This document shows, piece after piece, positions 32,604 to 42,784 of a stretch of 64,000 nt of DNA. Numbering within the stretch: position 1 is the stretch's first letter; each line of letters begins with the position of its first letter. The notes below the pieces were generated by a model. The model was not told the DNA's origin, searched no databases, and saw nothing but the letters and a program-made list of their open reading frames with translations. The stretch lies in assembly GCA_017517815.1 (NCBI GenBank), contig JAFWYA010000030.1, forward strand, positions 1 to 64,000. The letters run 5' to 3'. The stretch is from Clostridia bacterium. Lineage in GTDB: Bacteria; Bacillota_A; Clostridia; Christensenellales; Aristaeellaceae. Position numbers and translations under genes: made by a program.

Positions 32604-33701
32604 ATGACACTCGGAATTGTTGAACTGTACTGCGGAAAATCCGGCAAGGCAGGGTTTTACAACAGTCAGGAGATCGGCCTTGCCCGCGCCATGCAGGCAC
32701 GCAGTTACCGATGCGTGGTTTTTTATCCTTCCAGAGACTTTCAGACTGTAAAAGAAGAAAGCACGCATGATGGCATTACCATCGTCTATTGTCCGGCCAA
32801 AACATTGGGCGTACACAGCCGGTATGACTGGAATGTCCTGCTGAAATACCATGTGGATGTCATTCAGATCGGCAGCGACAATCAGCTGTTTATGCCCTCT
32901 TTGGCAAGATTCTGCAAAAAACATGGCATTCGTTTCTACCACTACATTGGTACTTTGGGCAGTGATTCGGGCAATGTACTGAAGCGAAAACTGCTGAATG
33001 TGCTGTTTGCGCGTAATGTGCGCATCTACCACAAAAGCAAGTGCTTTGCCAAGACGCAGGCAGTCTGTGACGGTTTGCGCAGGCTGGGTGTTGAAAATGT
33101 TGAGATCATGCCGGTTGGGCTGGATACATCCATCATTCCGGAGATTACAGAGTCTCAGGAAGAGCTTCGCACACAGCTTCAGCTGCCGCTGGACAAGCAG
33201 ATTGTGCTGTTTGTGGGGCGGATGGATCCGTACAAGCGCCCGCTGGAATTGCTCAAGCTGATGAAGCAGTTGGGACAGACACATTTCTTCGTGCTGATCG
33301 GTACTGGATCGATGGACGGCGAGGTGCAGGCGGGGCTGGATGCGCTGGAAGGTGCATGCGGCTACCGGTGGATCAAGCAGATCCCCAATGTGGAGATTCA
33401 CAGGTATTATGCGGCCAGTGATTACTTTGTGAATTTCAATGACCAGGAAATTTTCGGCATGAGCATCCTGGAGGCCATGTATCATGGATGCACGGTGGTT
33501 GCAGTGCACGCCCCCGGCCCGGATATGATTGTGGAAAATGGCGTGTCGGGGTGGCTGGTGGAGGATACGGAAAAAGTGCTGCGGCTTTTAATGGGGAATA
33601 TGACGCTTGATAAAGGAGCGTGTCATCAGCGGATTGCCGGGGCGTTCCTGTGGACAAAAACCACGGAAAGAGTCGTTGAGTGGGTTGATGCGAGAGGATG
33701 A
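32604..33701 (+). CDS. Glycosyltransferase family 4
   Basis: A 365-residue GT-B enzyme. The opening TLGIVELYCGKSGKAGFYNSQEIGLA places the glycine-rich acceptor loop at the very start. The donor domain contains IVLFVGRMDPYKRPLELLKLM near residue 210 and the NDQEIFGMSILEAMYHGCTVVA block near residue 290. Two ATGs (32571 and 32604) have equal AAAGGA sites; the second is taken since homologues begin there. Part of cluster B, with only 6 bases to the next gene. Confidence 0.8.
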   Translation: MTLGIVELYCGKSGKAGFYNSQEIGLARAMQARSYRCVVFYPSRDFQTVKEESTHDGITIVYCPAKTLGVHSRYDWNVLLKYHVDVIQIGSDNQLFMPSLARFCKKHGIRFYHYIGTLGSDSGNVLKRKLLNVLFARNVRIYHKSKCFAKTQAVCDGLRRLGVENVEIMPVGLDTSIIPEITESQEELRTQLQLPLDKQIVLFVGRMDPYKRPLELLKLMKQLGQTHFFVLIGTGSMDGEVQAGLDALEGACGYRWIKQIPNVEIHRYYAASDYFVNFNDQEIFGMSILEAMYHGCTVVAVHAPGPDMIVENGVSGWLVEDTEKVLRLLMGNMTLDKGACHQRIAGAFLWTKTTERVVEWVDARG

Positions 33702-33707
33702 TAAAGA

Positions 33708-34589
33708 GTGAATCTGAACATAAAAAAAGTGCTTAGTACATTGTCTCCCAAACTGACAACGTATCTGATGTATTATTACAATTTTAAAAAGCCGCTGAAC
33801 TTGAAAAAACCGTCGACGATTAATGAAAAACTTCAGCACCTGAAGTTGCATACCTATTATAACAATCCTGTTGTAACACAGTGTGTTGATAAATACAGAG
33901 TCAGAGAATACCTTACGGATCATGGATATGAGCACTTGCTCCCGGAACTGATTGCTGGAGGTATTGAGGAGCCGGAAGAAATTCGTCAGCGATGGGAAAC
34001 ATTTCCAAATTCCTTTGTTATCAAATGCAATCATGGCTGTGGATACAACATTCTGGTGAAAAATAAAGCTGAAGAAAATGTCGATCAAATCGTAGCGCAG
34101 TTAACGCAATGGATGAAAGAAAATTATTGGAAATACTATTGCGAACCGCAATATAAGCAGGTTAAGAAATGCATTTTGGTCGAACAGTATTTGGCTGACG
34201 ATATTCAAACGTATAAATTTTACTGCTTTCATGGGAAGCCGCAGGTAGCATATGTATCTGAAAACGGGCCGAACGGTGAGAAGGATTTGTATCTTGATTA
34301 CTACGATATGAAATGGCATAGGCTGCCATTAACGTTGGATGGGCATTTGCATAAATCTGATTCGATGCCGGCCCCTGAAAATTTGCAGGAAATGGTTCGT
34401 ACTTCCTGCGAACTGTCTAAAGATTTCCCCTTTGTAAGAATCGATTTGTATGATGTGAATGGAAAGGTTTATTTTTCGGAATTCACTTTCATCCCGACCG
34501 GCGGAATGATGAAGATTGATCCGCCGGAAGTACTGGATGAATGGGGCAAAATGATCAATCTGGGGGGGGTCTTGCCAAAAAATACATGA
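33708..34589 (+). CDS. TupA-like ATP-grasp protein (second copy)
   Basis: A 293-residue member of the same family as the gene at 648. Shared blocks occur in the same order: YLMYYYNFKKPLNLKKP, VDKYRVREYL, FVIKCNHGCGYNILVK (nucleotide loop), ILVEQYLADDIQTYKFYCF, and FVRIDLYDVNGKVYFSEFTF. The start is GTG with AGAGGATG upstream, consistent with coupling to the GT4 gene. It may ligate an amino acid or peptide to the cluster B polymer. The 161 bases after it hold no gene that can be supported. Confidence 0.75.
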   Translation: MNLNIKKVLSTLSPKLTTYLMYYYNFKKPLNLKKPSTINEKLQHLKLHTYYNNPVVTQCVDKYRVREYLTDHGYEHLLPELIAGGIEEPEEIRQRWETFPNSFVIKCNHGCGYNILVKNKAEENVDQIVAQLTQWMKENYWKYYCEPQYKQVKKCILVEQYLADDIQTYKFYCFHGKPQVAYVSENGPNGEKDLYLDYYDMKWHRLPLTLDGHLHKSDSMPAPENLQEMVRTSCELSKDFPFVRIDLYDVNGKVYFSEFTFIPTGGMMKIDPPEVLDEWGKMINLGGVLPKNT

Positions 34590-34750
34590 TTGGCAAACGC
34601 ACAAACGGTTTTGCCATTGGAGATATTTTGGTGTTCCCGATGCGCTCGATGACTGTTTATTGTACGTCATGATCCTGATTTCCAACTGGAAGGAAATGGT
34701 TTTCAAACGATTGAAAGTGAACGTCAAAGAGTAAATCGGAAGGTGAAGTT

Positions 34751-35845
34751 ATGAAAAAAATAAAGATCCTTTTTTGTGAAAAAGATTTTTCAGGACACCG
34801 CAGAACATATTTGGCCAATCTTGCAAAGCTCGAAGGATTTGACACGTTTGTTTACGCCCCTGAAAACATTGGGGTGGATGCAGAACACTTTTTTTCGTAT
34901 GTTGGGCCAAAAACGATCAAAACATTGAAAGAGTACCTTTGCTGGATTCGTGAAATACGAAAAATTGTTGTGGGAAAGCAGATCAATGTCGTGCATATCC
35001 TTGATGGCGATTCGCTTATGAGGTTTTTTGGCATTGGCTTTCAGTGGCTCAGGGCCAAAAAACTGGTTATTACATACCACCACTTTTTTGATGGTAAACT
35101 GAGACGGATCAGCTATCGCATGATGAATGCAGGACGCAATACTGTTTGTGTGGTTCATACAAATTCTGTCAGGCAGCAGCTTTGCCAAATGGGTGTAGAA
35201 AATATTGAGGTTTGTCAGTATCCGGCATTCGATTACGAATGCTTTGCGCAGCGCGACTCTGTCAGAAGCAGAGAATATTTTTCTCTTCCGTCAGATAAGC
35301 CGGTGATCGGGATTGTGGGTGGAATGACCCGTTACAAGAACATTATTCCTTTTCTGAATGTCATGAAAAAATGCAAAACTTCGTTTCATCTGCTGATTTG
35401 CGGTTCGGAATCAGATGTCAGGAAAGAAGAGATTGAAGCGGCAGTACAGCCATATGCCGAAAATGTTACGATGCAGATCCGTCATTTGTCTCAGGAGGAA
35501 TACCAGTTGGCAATTGTTGCCAGCGATATCATCTATTCGCTCTATGGCAAGGAATTCGACGGCGCAAGCGGCCCGCTTACAGATGGCGTATGCGCAGGGA
35601 AGATGATTCTTTCCTGTGATCATGGCTCGCTGGGAGAAATTGTACGCGAGAATGGGCTGGGCCTGACATCTGATTGTGATGATGAAGAGGACATGCTGCG
35701 CAGGACAGAAGAAGCGCTGCGCGTGGGCCGAGGGTTTGCATATACAGGCAAAGCATCAAAGTATGCAGAAGAACTCAAACCAGAAGTGTTTGCTGATAGG
35801 TACAGAACAATCTATGAAACTCTAAAAGCTTGGAAGAAAAACTGA
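34751..35845 (+). CDS. Glycosyltransferase family 4-like protein
   Basis: A 364-residue GT-B protein. The N-terminus is KILFCEKDFSGHRRTYLANL, and the acceptor domain includes VVHILDGDSLMRFFGIGFQWL. The donor domain shows IGIVGGMTRYKNIIPFL near residue 187 and a shortened terminal block, SLYGKEFDGASGPLTDGVCAG near residue 260, in place of the typical E-x7-E. That places it in a divergent subgroup. GGAAGGTGAAG precedes the ATG. AT-richer than the neighbouring gmd and fcl genes, as expected for a specific, exchanged part of the locus. Confidence 0.75.
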   Translation: MKKIKILFCEKDFSGHRRTYLANLAKLEGFDTFVYAPENIGVDAEHFFSYVGPKTIKTLKEYLCWIREIRKIVVGKQINVVHILDGDSLMRFFGIGFQWLRAKKLVITYHHFFDGKLRRISYRMMNAGRNTVCVVHTNSVRQQLCQMGVENIEVCQYPAFDYECFAQRDSVRSREYFSLPSDKPVIGIVGGMTRYKNIIPFLNVMKKCKTSFHLLICGSESDVRKEEIEAAVQPYAENVTMQIRHLSQEEYQLAIVASDIIYSLYGKEFDGASGPLTDGVCAGKMILSCDHGSLGEIVRENGLGLTSDCDDEEDMLRRTEEALRVGRGFAYTGKASKYAEELKPEVFADRYRTIYETLKAWKKN

Positions 35846-35901
35846 AAAGTGATGTTGCTGATGACGATGATTAATTCAAATAAAGCGAGACAATAAAAGC
35901 T

Positions 35902-37470
35902 ATGAATCGAAAAATGCTGGTGATGAAAAACAGCACAATGGGTCTTATATGCCAAGGGATAACTTTCCTTTTTACATTCCTGACCAGGAGTCTGTTTATC
36001 CGATATATAGGTATTGAATTGCTGAGCATAAACAGTACTTTTGTTTCAGTTTTGGGTACTATCTCTTTGGCTGAATTGGGTTTTCATTCGGCAATTGTAT
36101 ACAGTCTGTACAAGCCGCTGCATGATCAGAACGAAGCCCTGATAAATGATGTAATGAATATCATGAAAGTCGTTTATCGTGGGGTAGGCGTGTTTTTACT
36201 GATCGCTTCGGTGGCGGTGATGCCTTTTCTGAAATACATTTTGACTGGAATAAGCATTACTCCGTCTATTTATGGCTATTTTCTTTTGCAGGCTGCAGCA
36301 TCAGCCGGAACCTACTTCTTCGCATATAAGAGAGCACTTTTATATGCAGACCAGAAAAACTATGTTGCAAAAACGATCGATCTGATCCTTGGTATCCTTT
36401 TCAATATTCTGCAGTGCATATCAATTTTGTTGATGCGTAGCTATGTTATTTATCTTGGGTTAAAGTGCCTTCAAACAGTGACTTCAAATCTTACAGTGCA
36501 TTTTTATTGCTCAAAACGCTATCACTATTTGCACAGGAGTCCGTTTAATACTGAAAAATTCAGAGAAGTATGGACAAATGTCAAAAATGTATTTGCGGGA
36601 AAGTTTGCCGGGTATATTTACAGTTCCACTGACAATCTGGTTATCTCTGCATTTGTTAGTACCATCAGTGTAGGATATCTTGTTAATTATACTACGGTTA
36701 CAAAGAACCTGACTGCATTGGCACTGAGTGCACTCGACCCGGTGGCTCCTGTTATCGGCAATTATCTTGTTGAAAACAAAGAAAGCAAAAAACGAGAAAA
36801 GATCTTTATGCTTTCCACCTATGCAAGATACCTGCTTAATTTGGCCGTAATGGTTCCTGTTTGGGTTTTGATTGATGACTTCATTGTCCTTTGGATTGGG
36901 AAAGACATGGTACTGCCGCGTGTGATTACAATCTTGCTGGCAATAGATTGTTATATCAGTCTGGTTCACAGCGCAACGTTGGATTTTATCAATGGCGAGG
37001 GTTTGTTTCAGGAAAGTAAAAAGGTTGAAATCAGAGGGGCAGTGGTTAATGTCATCACTTCTGTTTGCCTTGCGCAGTTTATGGGTATGACAGGTGTGCT
37101 GGCGGGCACAGTGATCAGCCAGCTTTGCTTCTGGACTGGAAGAAGCTATATTGTGTATAAATACTGCATTGGTGCTGGGCGAAAAGCCTATGCAATGTAT
37201 TGGCTGAAGAGCGGATTTTTGGGGGTGGGTTTTATTGCCGCCTTCTTGCTGTGCGATAAGATTTATCAATGGATTGTAATCGCTAACCCCATCACAAGAT
37301 TTATTGTGGGTGGATTTGTATGCGAAATGATTTTGTTTGTATTTGTTCTTGTGGTGTTTTCTCCGCTTCAGGAACAGAAGACGCTGAAACGCTATGCCGT
37401 TGCTTTCTTGCGAAAAAAATGGGATAAAGTCAAACTGAGTACAAAGAAGGTGCAGAAAAATGTCTACTAA
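35902..37470 (+). CDS. Polysaccharide/teichoic-acid flippase (Wzx type)
   Basis: A 522-residue membrane protein with about 14 hydrophobic segments. The first third ([25 protein letters not shown]) and [21 protein letters not shown] near residue 232 mark the MOP flippase fold. It would move the finished lipid-linked unit of cluster B across the membrane. It does not closely match the cluster A flippase. Its last 11 bases overlap the gmd gene start. Confidence 0.85.
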   Translation: MNRKMLVMKNSTMGLICQGITFLFTFLTRSLFIRYIGIELLSINSTFVSVLGTISLAELGFHSAIVYSLYKPLHDQNEALINDVMNIMKVVYRGVGVFLLIASVAVMPFLKYILTGISITPSIYGYFLLQAAASAGTYFFAYKRALLYADQKNYVAKTIDLILGILFNILQCISILLMRSYVIYLGLKCLQTVTSNLTVHFYCSKRYHYLHRSPFNTEKFREVWTNVKNVFAGKFAGYIYSSTDNLVISAFVSTISVGYLVNYTTVTKNLTALALSALDPVAPVIGNYLVENKESKKREKIFMLSTYARYLLNLAVMVPVWVLIDDFIVLWIGKDMVLPRVITILLAIDCYISLVHSATLDFINGEGLFQESKKVEIRGAVVNVITSVCLAQFMGMTGVLAGTVISQLCFWTGRSYIVYKYCIGAGRKAYAMYWLKSGFLGVGFIAAFLLCDKIYQWIVIANPITRFIVGGFVCEMILFVFVLVVFSPLQEQKTLKRYAVAFLRKKWDKVKLSTKKVQKNVY

Positions 37471-38509
37471 AACCGCCCTTATCACCGGCATCACCGGACA
37501 AGACGGATCCTACCTGGCTGAATTCCTGCTGGAAAAAGGCTACGAGGTGCATGGCATCACGCGCCGTGCCTCCATCAGCAATACGGCCCGCATTGATCAC
37601 ATTAAGTCGAAAATCACTCTGCACGACGGCGACCTGACCGACAGCAGCAGCCTTGTGCGCATCATCAATCTTGTTCAGCCGGATGAAATCTATAACCTGG
37701 CCGCACAGTCCCATGTGCAGGTGTCCTTTGATGTGCCGGAATATTCCGGTGATGTGGATGCGCTGGGTGTGCTGCGCATCCTTGAAGCGGTGCGCATTCT
37801 GGGCCTGACTGGAAAGACCCGCATCTATCAGGCGTCCACCTCTGAACTCTATGGCAAGGTGGAGGAGGTGCCCCAGAGCGAGACTACTCCGTTCCATCCC
37901 TACAGCCCCTATGCAGTAGCCAAGCAGTATGGCTTCTGGATCACCAAGGAATACCGCGAGGCATATGGCATGTTTGCGGTCAATGGTATTCTGTTCAATC
38001 ATGAGTCGGAACGCCGCGGCGAAAACTTTGTCACCCGTAAGATTACGCTGGCAGCCGGTCGCATTGCTGAGGGATTGCAGGATCATCTGGAACTGGGCAA
38101 TATGGACAGCCTGCGCGACTGGGGCTATGCCAAGGACTATGTGGAGTGCATGTGGCTGATGCTGCAGCACGAAACGCCCGAGGATTTCGTCATTGCTACG
38201 GGCGAGCAGCATACCGTGCGTGATTTTGTGGAAAAGGCATTTGCCGCCAATGGCATCACCGTACGCTGGGAAGGCAAGGGCCTGGATGAAAAGGGCTATG
38301 ATGCGCAGACCGGCAAAATGCTGGTGTGTGTCAACCCGCAGTGGTTCCGTCCCACGGACGTTGATAACCTGTGGGGCAATCCCACCAAGGCCAAGACGGT
38401 TCTTGGCTGGAATCCGCAGAAGACCACCTATGCAGAGCTGGTGCGCATCATGGCCGAGCACGACCGTGCGCTGGCAAAGCGTGAAAAGGCCATGAAGGCT
38501 GCGCAGTAA
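37460..38509 (+). CDS. gmd: GDP-mannose 4,6-dehydratase
   Basis: A 349-residue extended SDR turning GDP-mannose into GDP-4-keto-6-deoxymannose. The NADP motif is [12 protein letters not shown] at residues 10-21. STSELYGK holds the Thr/Ser and Glu of the catalytic set, and YAVAKQYG the Tyr/Lys pair near residue 152-156. [17 protein letters not shown] near residue 180 is diagnostic of Gmd. An AAGGTG site precedes the ATG within the flippase's end. With fcl and manC it makes GDP-L-fucose. Its base composition is GC-richer than the flippase before it. Confidence 0.95.
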   Translation: MSTKTALITGITGQDGSYLAEFLLEKGYEVHGITRRASISNTARIDHIKSKITLHDGDLTDSSSLVRIINLVQPDEIYNLAAQSHVQVSFDVPEYSGDVDALGVLRILEAVRILGLTGKTRIYQASTSELYGKVEEVPQSETTPFHPYSPYAVAKQYGFWITKEYREAYGMFAVNGILFNHESERRGENFVTRKITLAAGRIAEGLQDHLELGNMDSLRDWGYAKDYVECMWLMLQHETPEDFVIATGEQHTVRDFVEKAFAANGITVRWEGKGLDEKGYDAQTGKMLVCVNPQWFRPTDVDNLWGNPTKAKTVLGWNPQKTTYAELVRIMAEHDRALAKREKAMKAAQ

Positions 38510-38527
38510 GAAAAGAGGCAGATACGC

Positions 38528-39472
38528 ATGATGCAGAAAGATGCAAAAATCTATGTAGCCGGCCATCGCGGCATGGTGGGCAGCGCGATCGTGCGCGAAC
38601 TGGAGCGTCAGGGCTATACCAATATCATCACCCGTACGCATGCCCAGCTGGACTTGACCCGTCAGCAGGACGTGGAACGCTTCTTTGCTGAGGAAAAGCC
38701 GGAGTATGTGTTTCTGGCAGCGGCCAAAGTGGGCGGCATCATCGCCAACCAGAGCGCTCTGGCGGATTTCATGTATGATAACATGATCCTCGAAATGAAC
38801 GTGATCCACGCTGCGTGGCAGAATGGCTGCAAAAAACTGGAGTTTTTGGGCTCCAGCTGCATCTATCCGCGTATGGCTCCGCAGCCCATGCCGGAAAGCT
38901 GCCTGCTGACCAGTGAACTGGAAAAGAGCAACGAGGCCTATGCGCTGGCCAAGATCAGCGGCCTGAAATACTGTGAATACCTCAACCGTCAGTATGGTAC
39001 GGATTATATCAGCCTGATGCCCACCAATCTGTATGGTCCCAATGATAATTATCATCCCACGCACAGCCATGTACTGCCTGCACTCATTCGCCGTTTCCAT
39101 GAGGCTAAGGAAGCCGGAGCGCCGTATGTGACCTGCTGGGGCGACGGCAGTCCTCTGCGCGAGTTTTTGTATGTGGATGATCTGGCTAACCTGTGCGTGT
39201 TCCTGATGAACCATTACAGCGGCAATGAGACGGTCAACGCCGGTACCGGCAAGGAACTCAGCATCAAAGAACTGACGGAACTGGTGGCCAGAGTGGTCGG
39301 TTATACCGGCGAGATCCGCTGGGATACCACCAAGCCCAACGGTACGCCCCGCAAGCTGCTGGACGTCAGCAAGGCTACGGCACTGGGCTGGACCTACAAG
39401 ACCGAGCTGGAGGATGGCGTCCGTCTGGCGTATGAGGATTTCCTGCATAATCCCATGCGCGCGGAAAGGTAA
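38528..39472 (+). CDS. fcl: GDP-L-fucose synthase
   Basis: A 314-residue SDR that epimerises and reduces the Gmd product to GDP-L-fucose with NADPH. Marks are the VAGHRGMVGSAIVREL nucleotide motif near residue 10, GSSCIYP with the catalytic Ser near 108, YALAKISGLKYCEYL with Tyr/Lys near 137-141, and NLYGPNDNYHP. Two adjacent ATGs are possible; the first is used. It follows gmd by 18 bases. Confidence 0.95.
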   Translation: MMQKDAKIYVAGHRGMVGSAIVRELERQGYTNIITRTHAQLDLTRQQDVERFFAEEKPEYVFLAAAKVGGIIANQSALADFMYDNMILEMNVIHAAWQNGCKKLEFLGSSCIYPRMAPQPMPESCLLTSELEKSNEAYALAKISGLKYCEYLNRQYGTDYISLMPTNLYGPNDNYHPTHSHVLPALIRRFHEAKEAGAPYVTCWGDGSPLREFLYVDDLANLCVFLMNHYSGNETVNAGTGKELSIKELTELVARVVGYTGEIRWDTTKPNGTPRKLLDVSKATALGWTYKTELEDGVRLAYEDFLHNPMRAER

Positions 39473-39490
39473 AAAGGAGTAGAAAACGTC

Positions 39491-41401
39491 ATGCTATCGA
39501 ATGTGGTTTTTTTAGCTGTATTGATGTCGGGCAGTTTTTTTGCAGCTGCATATTCTCGCAGAAGATTTGAAGAAATTCTGCCCATCACATGCATGACCAT
39601 CGTGCTTGTCCTGTTTGGATTTGGACTGGCCAGACAGCTTGAACTGGGTGTTGCCTTTATAGCGGTTGTTGCTGGGTGGCTGTATGTGGTTTCAATTGTG
39701 AAAGTGCTGCGAAATGGAATCAAAGATTTCATTTCCCGCTTTTTTACACCAGCGTGGTTCATTTTTGCTGCAATAGCGGTTTTTTTAACCGTGGGCGATT
39801 ATGGTATGATGGGCAGTCTGATGGATGAGTTTTCACATTGGATGGATTCGGTGAAAGCTATGGTTTATATCAATGACTTCCATACCAATGCTGCCGCGGC
39901 AGCGGTGTTTCCATCATATCCACCTGCGATGGCGTTGATGCAATTTTTGTTGCAGAAAATCAACGGTTTTTTCAATCCTGCAGAGATTTTCAGCGAGTGG
40001 AGAATGTACTTTGCGAATCATGTTTTTCTCTTCGCACTGTTTTTTCCTTTCCTGCGCAATCTGAGCTTTCGAAAACCTTTGGAGATGGGCTGCGCAGGAA
40101 TTCTGGTTGTTACGGTCCCTCTGACTTTTTATTCAAATATATTCTATGCTCTGTTTATTGATCCATTTGTTGGAACTCTTGCTGGCTGCGGATTCGCTGC
40201 GGTGTTGCTGATGGACAGTAATGAATCGATAAAAACAGGTTATGTTTCGTTGACTTGCGCTGTGCTTGTTTTGGCTAAGGATGTAGGAATGTTTTTTGCG
40301 ATATTTATTGCAATGGCATTTTGTTTTGAGCTTTTATACAAAAAAGTATGTTGTCAAAAGCATAATTTTTTGAAATGTGCTAAGCAGTTTGCTGCGGCGG
40401 CAGCACCATTCTTTAGCCTGGCTGCAGCAAAACTTCTGTGGAAATATGTGATTTGGCGCGAAAAAGCACATGTATCATTTGGTAATCATATTGATATTAT
40501 TGAATATACCAAAATGTTTTTTCTACAGTCGGATACGACATATAAGCAGACGGTAGTTGAGCATTTTAAAGATCAATTTTTCAGCTGGTCCTTTTATGTG
40601 GGTAATACAAGCGTTGTTATCAGCTTCTTTACTCTCTTTTGTATTTTTATGATTCTGCTCTATATTTTGTGTGTGTTTATGGCAGAAAGGCAGAACGAGA
40701 GAGGCGCTTCGATCAAATGCACCTGTTGTGTTCTGGTCATACAGCTGATTTTGTATATTTATAGCCTAGGAGCGACCTACGTTTCGAATTTTGATCCTGT
40801 CGAATCGACACAGTTGGCTTCGTATGTGCGCTATTTGAACATTACATTCCTTGCAGTATGGATTGTGTTGGTACTTGGCTTTTTGGCGTTCAGTCAACGA
40901 TGTTTTTCTGAAAGGCTCAAAAGGATAGCGGTTTTATTCCTGACAGTTGTTGTTTTGATCGTTACGCCAAGCAGCATGCTTTCAGAATTTGCAAATCGTG
41001 ATAGTGCAAAGGCAACCCAGAAAGAGCGCTTGAAATATATTCATCTGACCGATCAGGTGACCGAATATTGCGACGGAAACGATAACATCTGTCTTGTTTC
41101 TCAGGCCAAGTCAGCTTATGAGCATCTGCTGATGAAATTTAACTGCCGTCCCAATAAAATGGGCAGCACAGCAGTTGCTTTGGATTTTGGACAATCGCCT
41201 GCAGGGAATGTTAAGTATGCTACTCCACAGGAGTGGTGGGAAGCCCTTTTGGGAAATAACTATACTCATGTAGCTGTTTTCGATGCAAGTGAAGAGTTTT
41301 TTGAAAAGTACGGCGGCCTTTTCGAAAAACCGGAACAGGCATCTCAACAATCGCTTTACAGTGTAAATAAAGAACTTGGTCTTCTTCAGAAATGTCAGTA
41401 G
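39491..41401 (+). CDS. Polytopic membrane protein, putative GT-C glycosyltransferase or polymerase
   Basis: A 636-residue protein with about 12-13 hydrophobic segments and a soluble C-terminal region of about 120 residues. An acidic pair in the first large outer loop (MDEFSHWMDSVK near residue 110) fits the catalytic D/E of GT-C enzymes that use polyprenyl-linked sugars outside. The soluble tail contains QVTEYCDGNDNICLVSQ and a TPQEWWEALLGNNYTHVAVFD block. No named family was recognised. As cluster B has no other Wzy candidate, it could be the repeat-unit polymerase or a side-branch transferase. Marked AT-rich codon use supports an accessory origin. Confidence 0.6.
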   Translation: MLSNVVFLAVLMSGSFFAAAYSRRRFEEILPITCMTIVLVLFGFGLARQLELGVAFIAVVAGWLYVVSIVKVLRNGIKDFISRFFTPAWFIFAAIAVFLTVGDYGMMGSLMDEFSHWMDSVKAMVYINDFHTNAAAAAVFPSYPPAMALMQFLLQKINGFFNPAEIFSEWRMYFANHVFLFALFFPFLRNLSFRKPLEMGCAGILVVTVPLTFYSNIFYALFIDPFVGTLAGCGFAAVLLMDSNESIKTGYVSLTCAVLVLAKDVGMFFAIFIAMAFCFELLYKKVCCQKHNFLKCAKQFAAAAAPFFSLAAAKLLWKYVIWREKAHVSFGNHIDIIEYTKMFFLQSDTTYKQTVVEHFKDQFFSWSFYVGNTSVVISFFTLFCIFMILLYILCVFMAERQNERGASIKCTCCVLVIQLILYIYSLGATYVSNFDPVESTQLASYVRYLNITFLAVWIVLVLGFLAFSQRCFSERLKRIAVLFLTVVVLIVTPSSMLSEFANRDSAKATQKERLKYIHLTDQVTEYCDGNDNICLVSQAKSAYEHLLMKFNCRPNKMGSTAVALDFGQSPAGNVKYATPQEWWEALLGNNYTHVAVFDASEEFFEKYGGLFEKPEQASQQSLYSVNKELGLLQKCQ

Positions 41402-41428
41402 AAGGAGTTTGCAACGGAGGAACACCCA

Positions 41429-42745
41429 ATGAACATCATCCTTCTTTCCGGCGGATCGGGCAAGCGGTTGTGGCCGCTGAGCAACGACATCCGCTCCAAG
41501 CAGTTTATCAAAATTTTCAAAACGGCTGATGGTGAGTATGAATCCATGGTGCAGCGGGTATACCGCCAGATCCGCTCGGTTGATCCGGAAGCAGCCGTCA
41601 CCATTGCTACCTCCAAAACGCAGGTGTCGGCCATTCATAACCAGCTGGGCGGCGGCGTGGGCATTTCGGTGGAGCCCTGCCGCAGGGATACCTTCCCGGC
41701 CATCGCGCTGGCTACGGCCTATCTGACGGATGTGCAGGGCATCAGCCCGGAGGAAACGGTGGTCGTCTGCCCGGTAGACCCTTATGTGGAGGATGACTAT
41801 TTCAGGGCGCTCAAGGCCCTTGGCGAGCAGGCTGCGAAGGGCGAGGCCAATCTGGTGCTGATGGGCATCGAGCCTACGTATCCCAGTGAAAAGTACGGCT
41901 ATATCATTCCGCAGGATGATCAGGCCGTCAGCAGCGTGTCCACCTTTAAAGAAAAGCCCGACGCCAAAACGGCGCAGGCATACATTGATCAGGGCGCTTT
42001 GTGGAACGGCGGCGTGTTCGCCTATAAGCTGAAATATGTGTTGGATAAGGCACATGAGCTGATCGATTTCACGGATTATCACGACCTGTTTGCCAGGTAT
42101 GACACGCTGCGTAAAATCAGCTTTGACTATGCCGTTGTGGAGCAGGAAAAGCACATTCAGGTCATGCGCTTCGCCGGGCAGTGGAAGGATCTGGGTACTT
42201 GGAATACCCTGACCGAAGCGATGGAAGAAAACAGCGTCGGTGAGGCCATGATGAATGATAACTGCACCAATGTGCATATCATCAATGAAATGAGCATCCC
42301 GGTGCTGGCCATGGGTCTGCATGATGTGATCATTTCTGCAAGCCCTGAGGGCATTCTGGTCAGCGACAAGGAGCAGTCCAGCTATATTAAGCCCTTTGTT
42401 GACAAAATCGACCAGCAGGTCATGTTTGCTGAAAAAAGCTGGGGCAGCTTCCGCGTGCTGGAGGTGGAGGAGGAAAGCCTTACTATCAAGGTCACGCTTA
42501 ATCCTGGCCACAGCATGAACTATCACAGCCATCAGCACCGCAATGAGGTGTGGGTGGTGATTTCCGGTGAGGGCCGCGCCGTGGTGGACGGTGTGCAGCA
42601 GGCGATTCGCGCAGGCGATGTGATCAGCATGAAGGCCGGCTGCCGCCATACGGTGTTTGCAGACAGCGAACTGAAGCTGATCGAGGTGCAGCTGGGCCGT
42701 GAAATCAACGTGGAAGATAAACAAAAGCATAGTCTTGAAAACTAA
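41429..42745 (+). CDS. manC: Mannose-1-phosphate guanylyltransferase with cupin domain
   Basis: A 438-residue protein forming GDP-mannose from GTP and mannose-1-phosphate. The nucleotidyltransferase half starts at ILLSGGSGKRLWPLSNDIRSKQFIK (the GGSGKRLWP loop), with the substrate block GGVFAYKL and KDLGTW near residue 250. The C-terminal cupin (MNYHSHQHRNEVWVVISGEG) is like the phosphomannose isomerase part of bifunctional ManC/AlgA. Whether it isomerises is not clear. It is the last gene of cluster B, feeding gmd and fcl; the GGAGGAACACCC site precedes it. Confidence 0.88.
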   Translation: MNIILLSGGSGKRLWPLSNDIRSKQFIKIFKTADGEYESMVQRVYRQIRSVDPEAAVTIATSKTQVSAIHNQLGGGVGISVEPCRRDTFPAIALATAYLTDVQGISPEETVVVCPVDPYVEDDYFRALKALGEQAAKGEANLVLMGIEPTYPSEKYGYIIPQDDQAVSSVSTFKEKPDAKTAQAYIDQGALWNGGVFAYKLKYVLDKAHELIDFTDYHDLFARYDTLRKISFDYAVVEQEKHIQVMRFAGQWKDLGTWNTLTEAMEENSVGEAMMNDNCTNVHIINEMSIPVLAMGLHDVIISASPEGILVSDKEQSSYIKPFVDKIDQQVMFAEKSWGSFRVLEVEEESLTIKVTLNPGHSMNYHSHQHRNEVWVVISGEGRAVVDGVQQAIRAGDVISMKAGCRHTVFADSELKLIEVQLGREINVEDKQKHSLEN

Positions 42746-42784
42746 AGCAAAGAGCTGTTTCGTACAGAAACAGCTCTTTGCTTT
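42744..42784. terminator. Bidirectional terminator at the end of cluster B
   Basis: A 17-18-bp stem (AAAGCAAAGAGCTGTTTC with its complement) closes on a short loop. The stop codon of the convergent XRE gene lies within its right arm. Confidence 0.85.

Noticed and set aside
34590..34750. Possible short gene between the TupA-like gene and the next GT4
   Set aside because: The short open stretch ending KRLKVNVKE has no ribosome site and no recognised homologue; it may be a remnant but cannot be supported.
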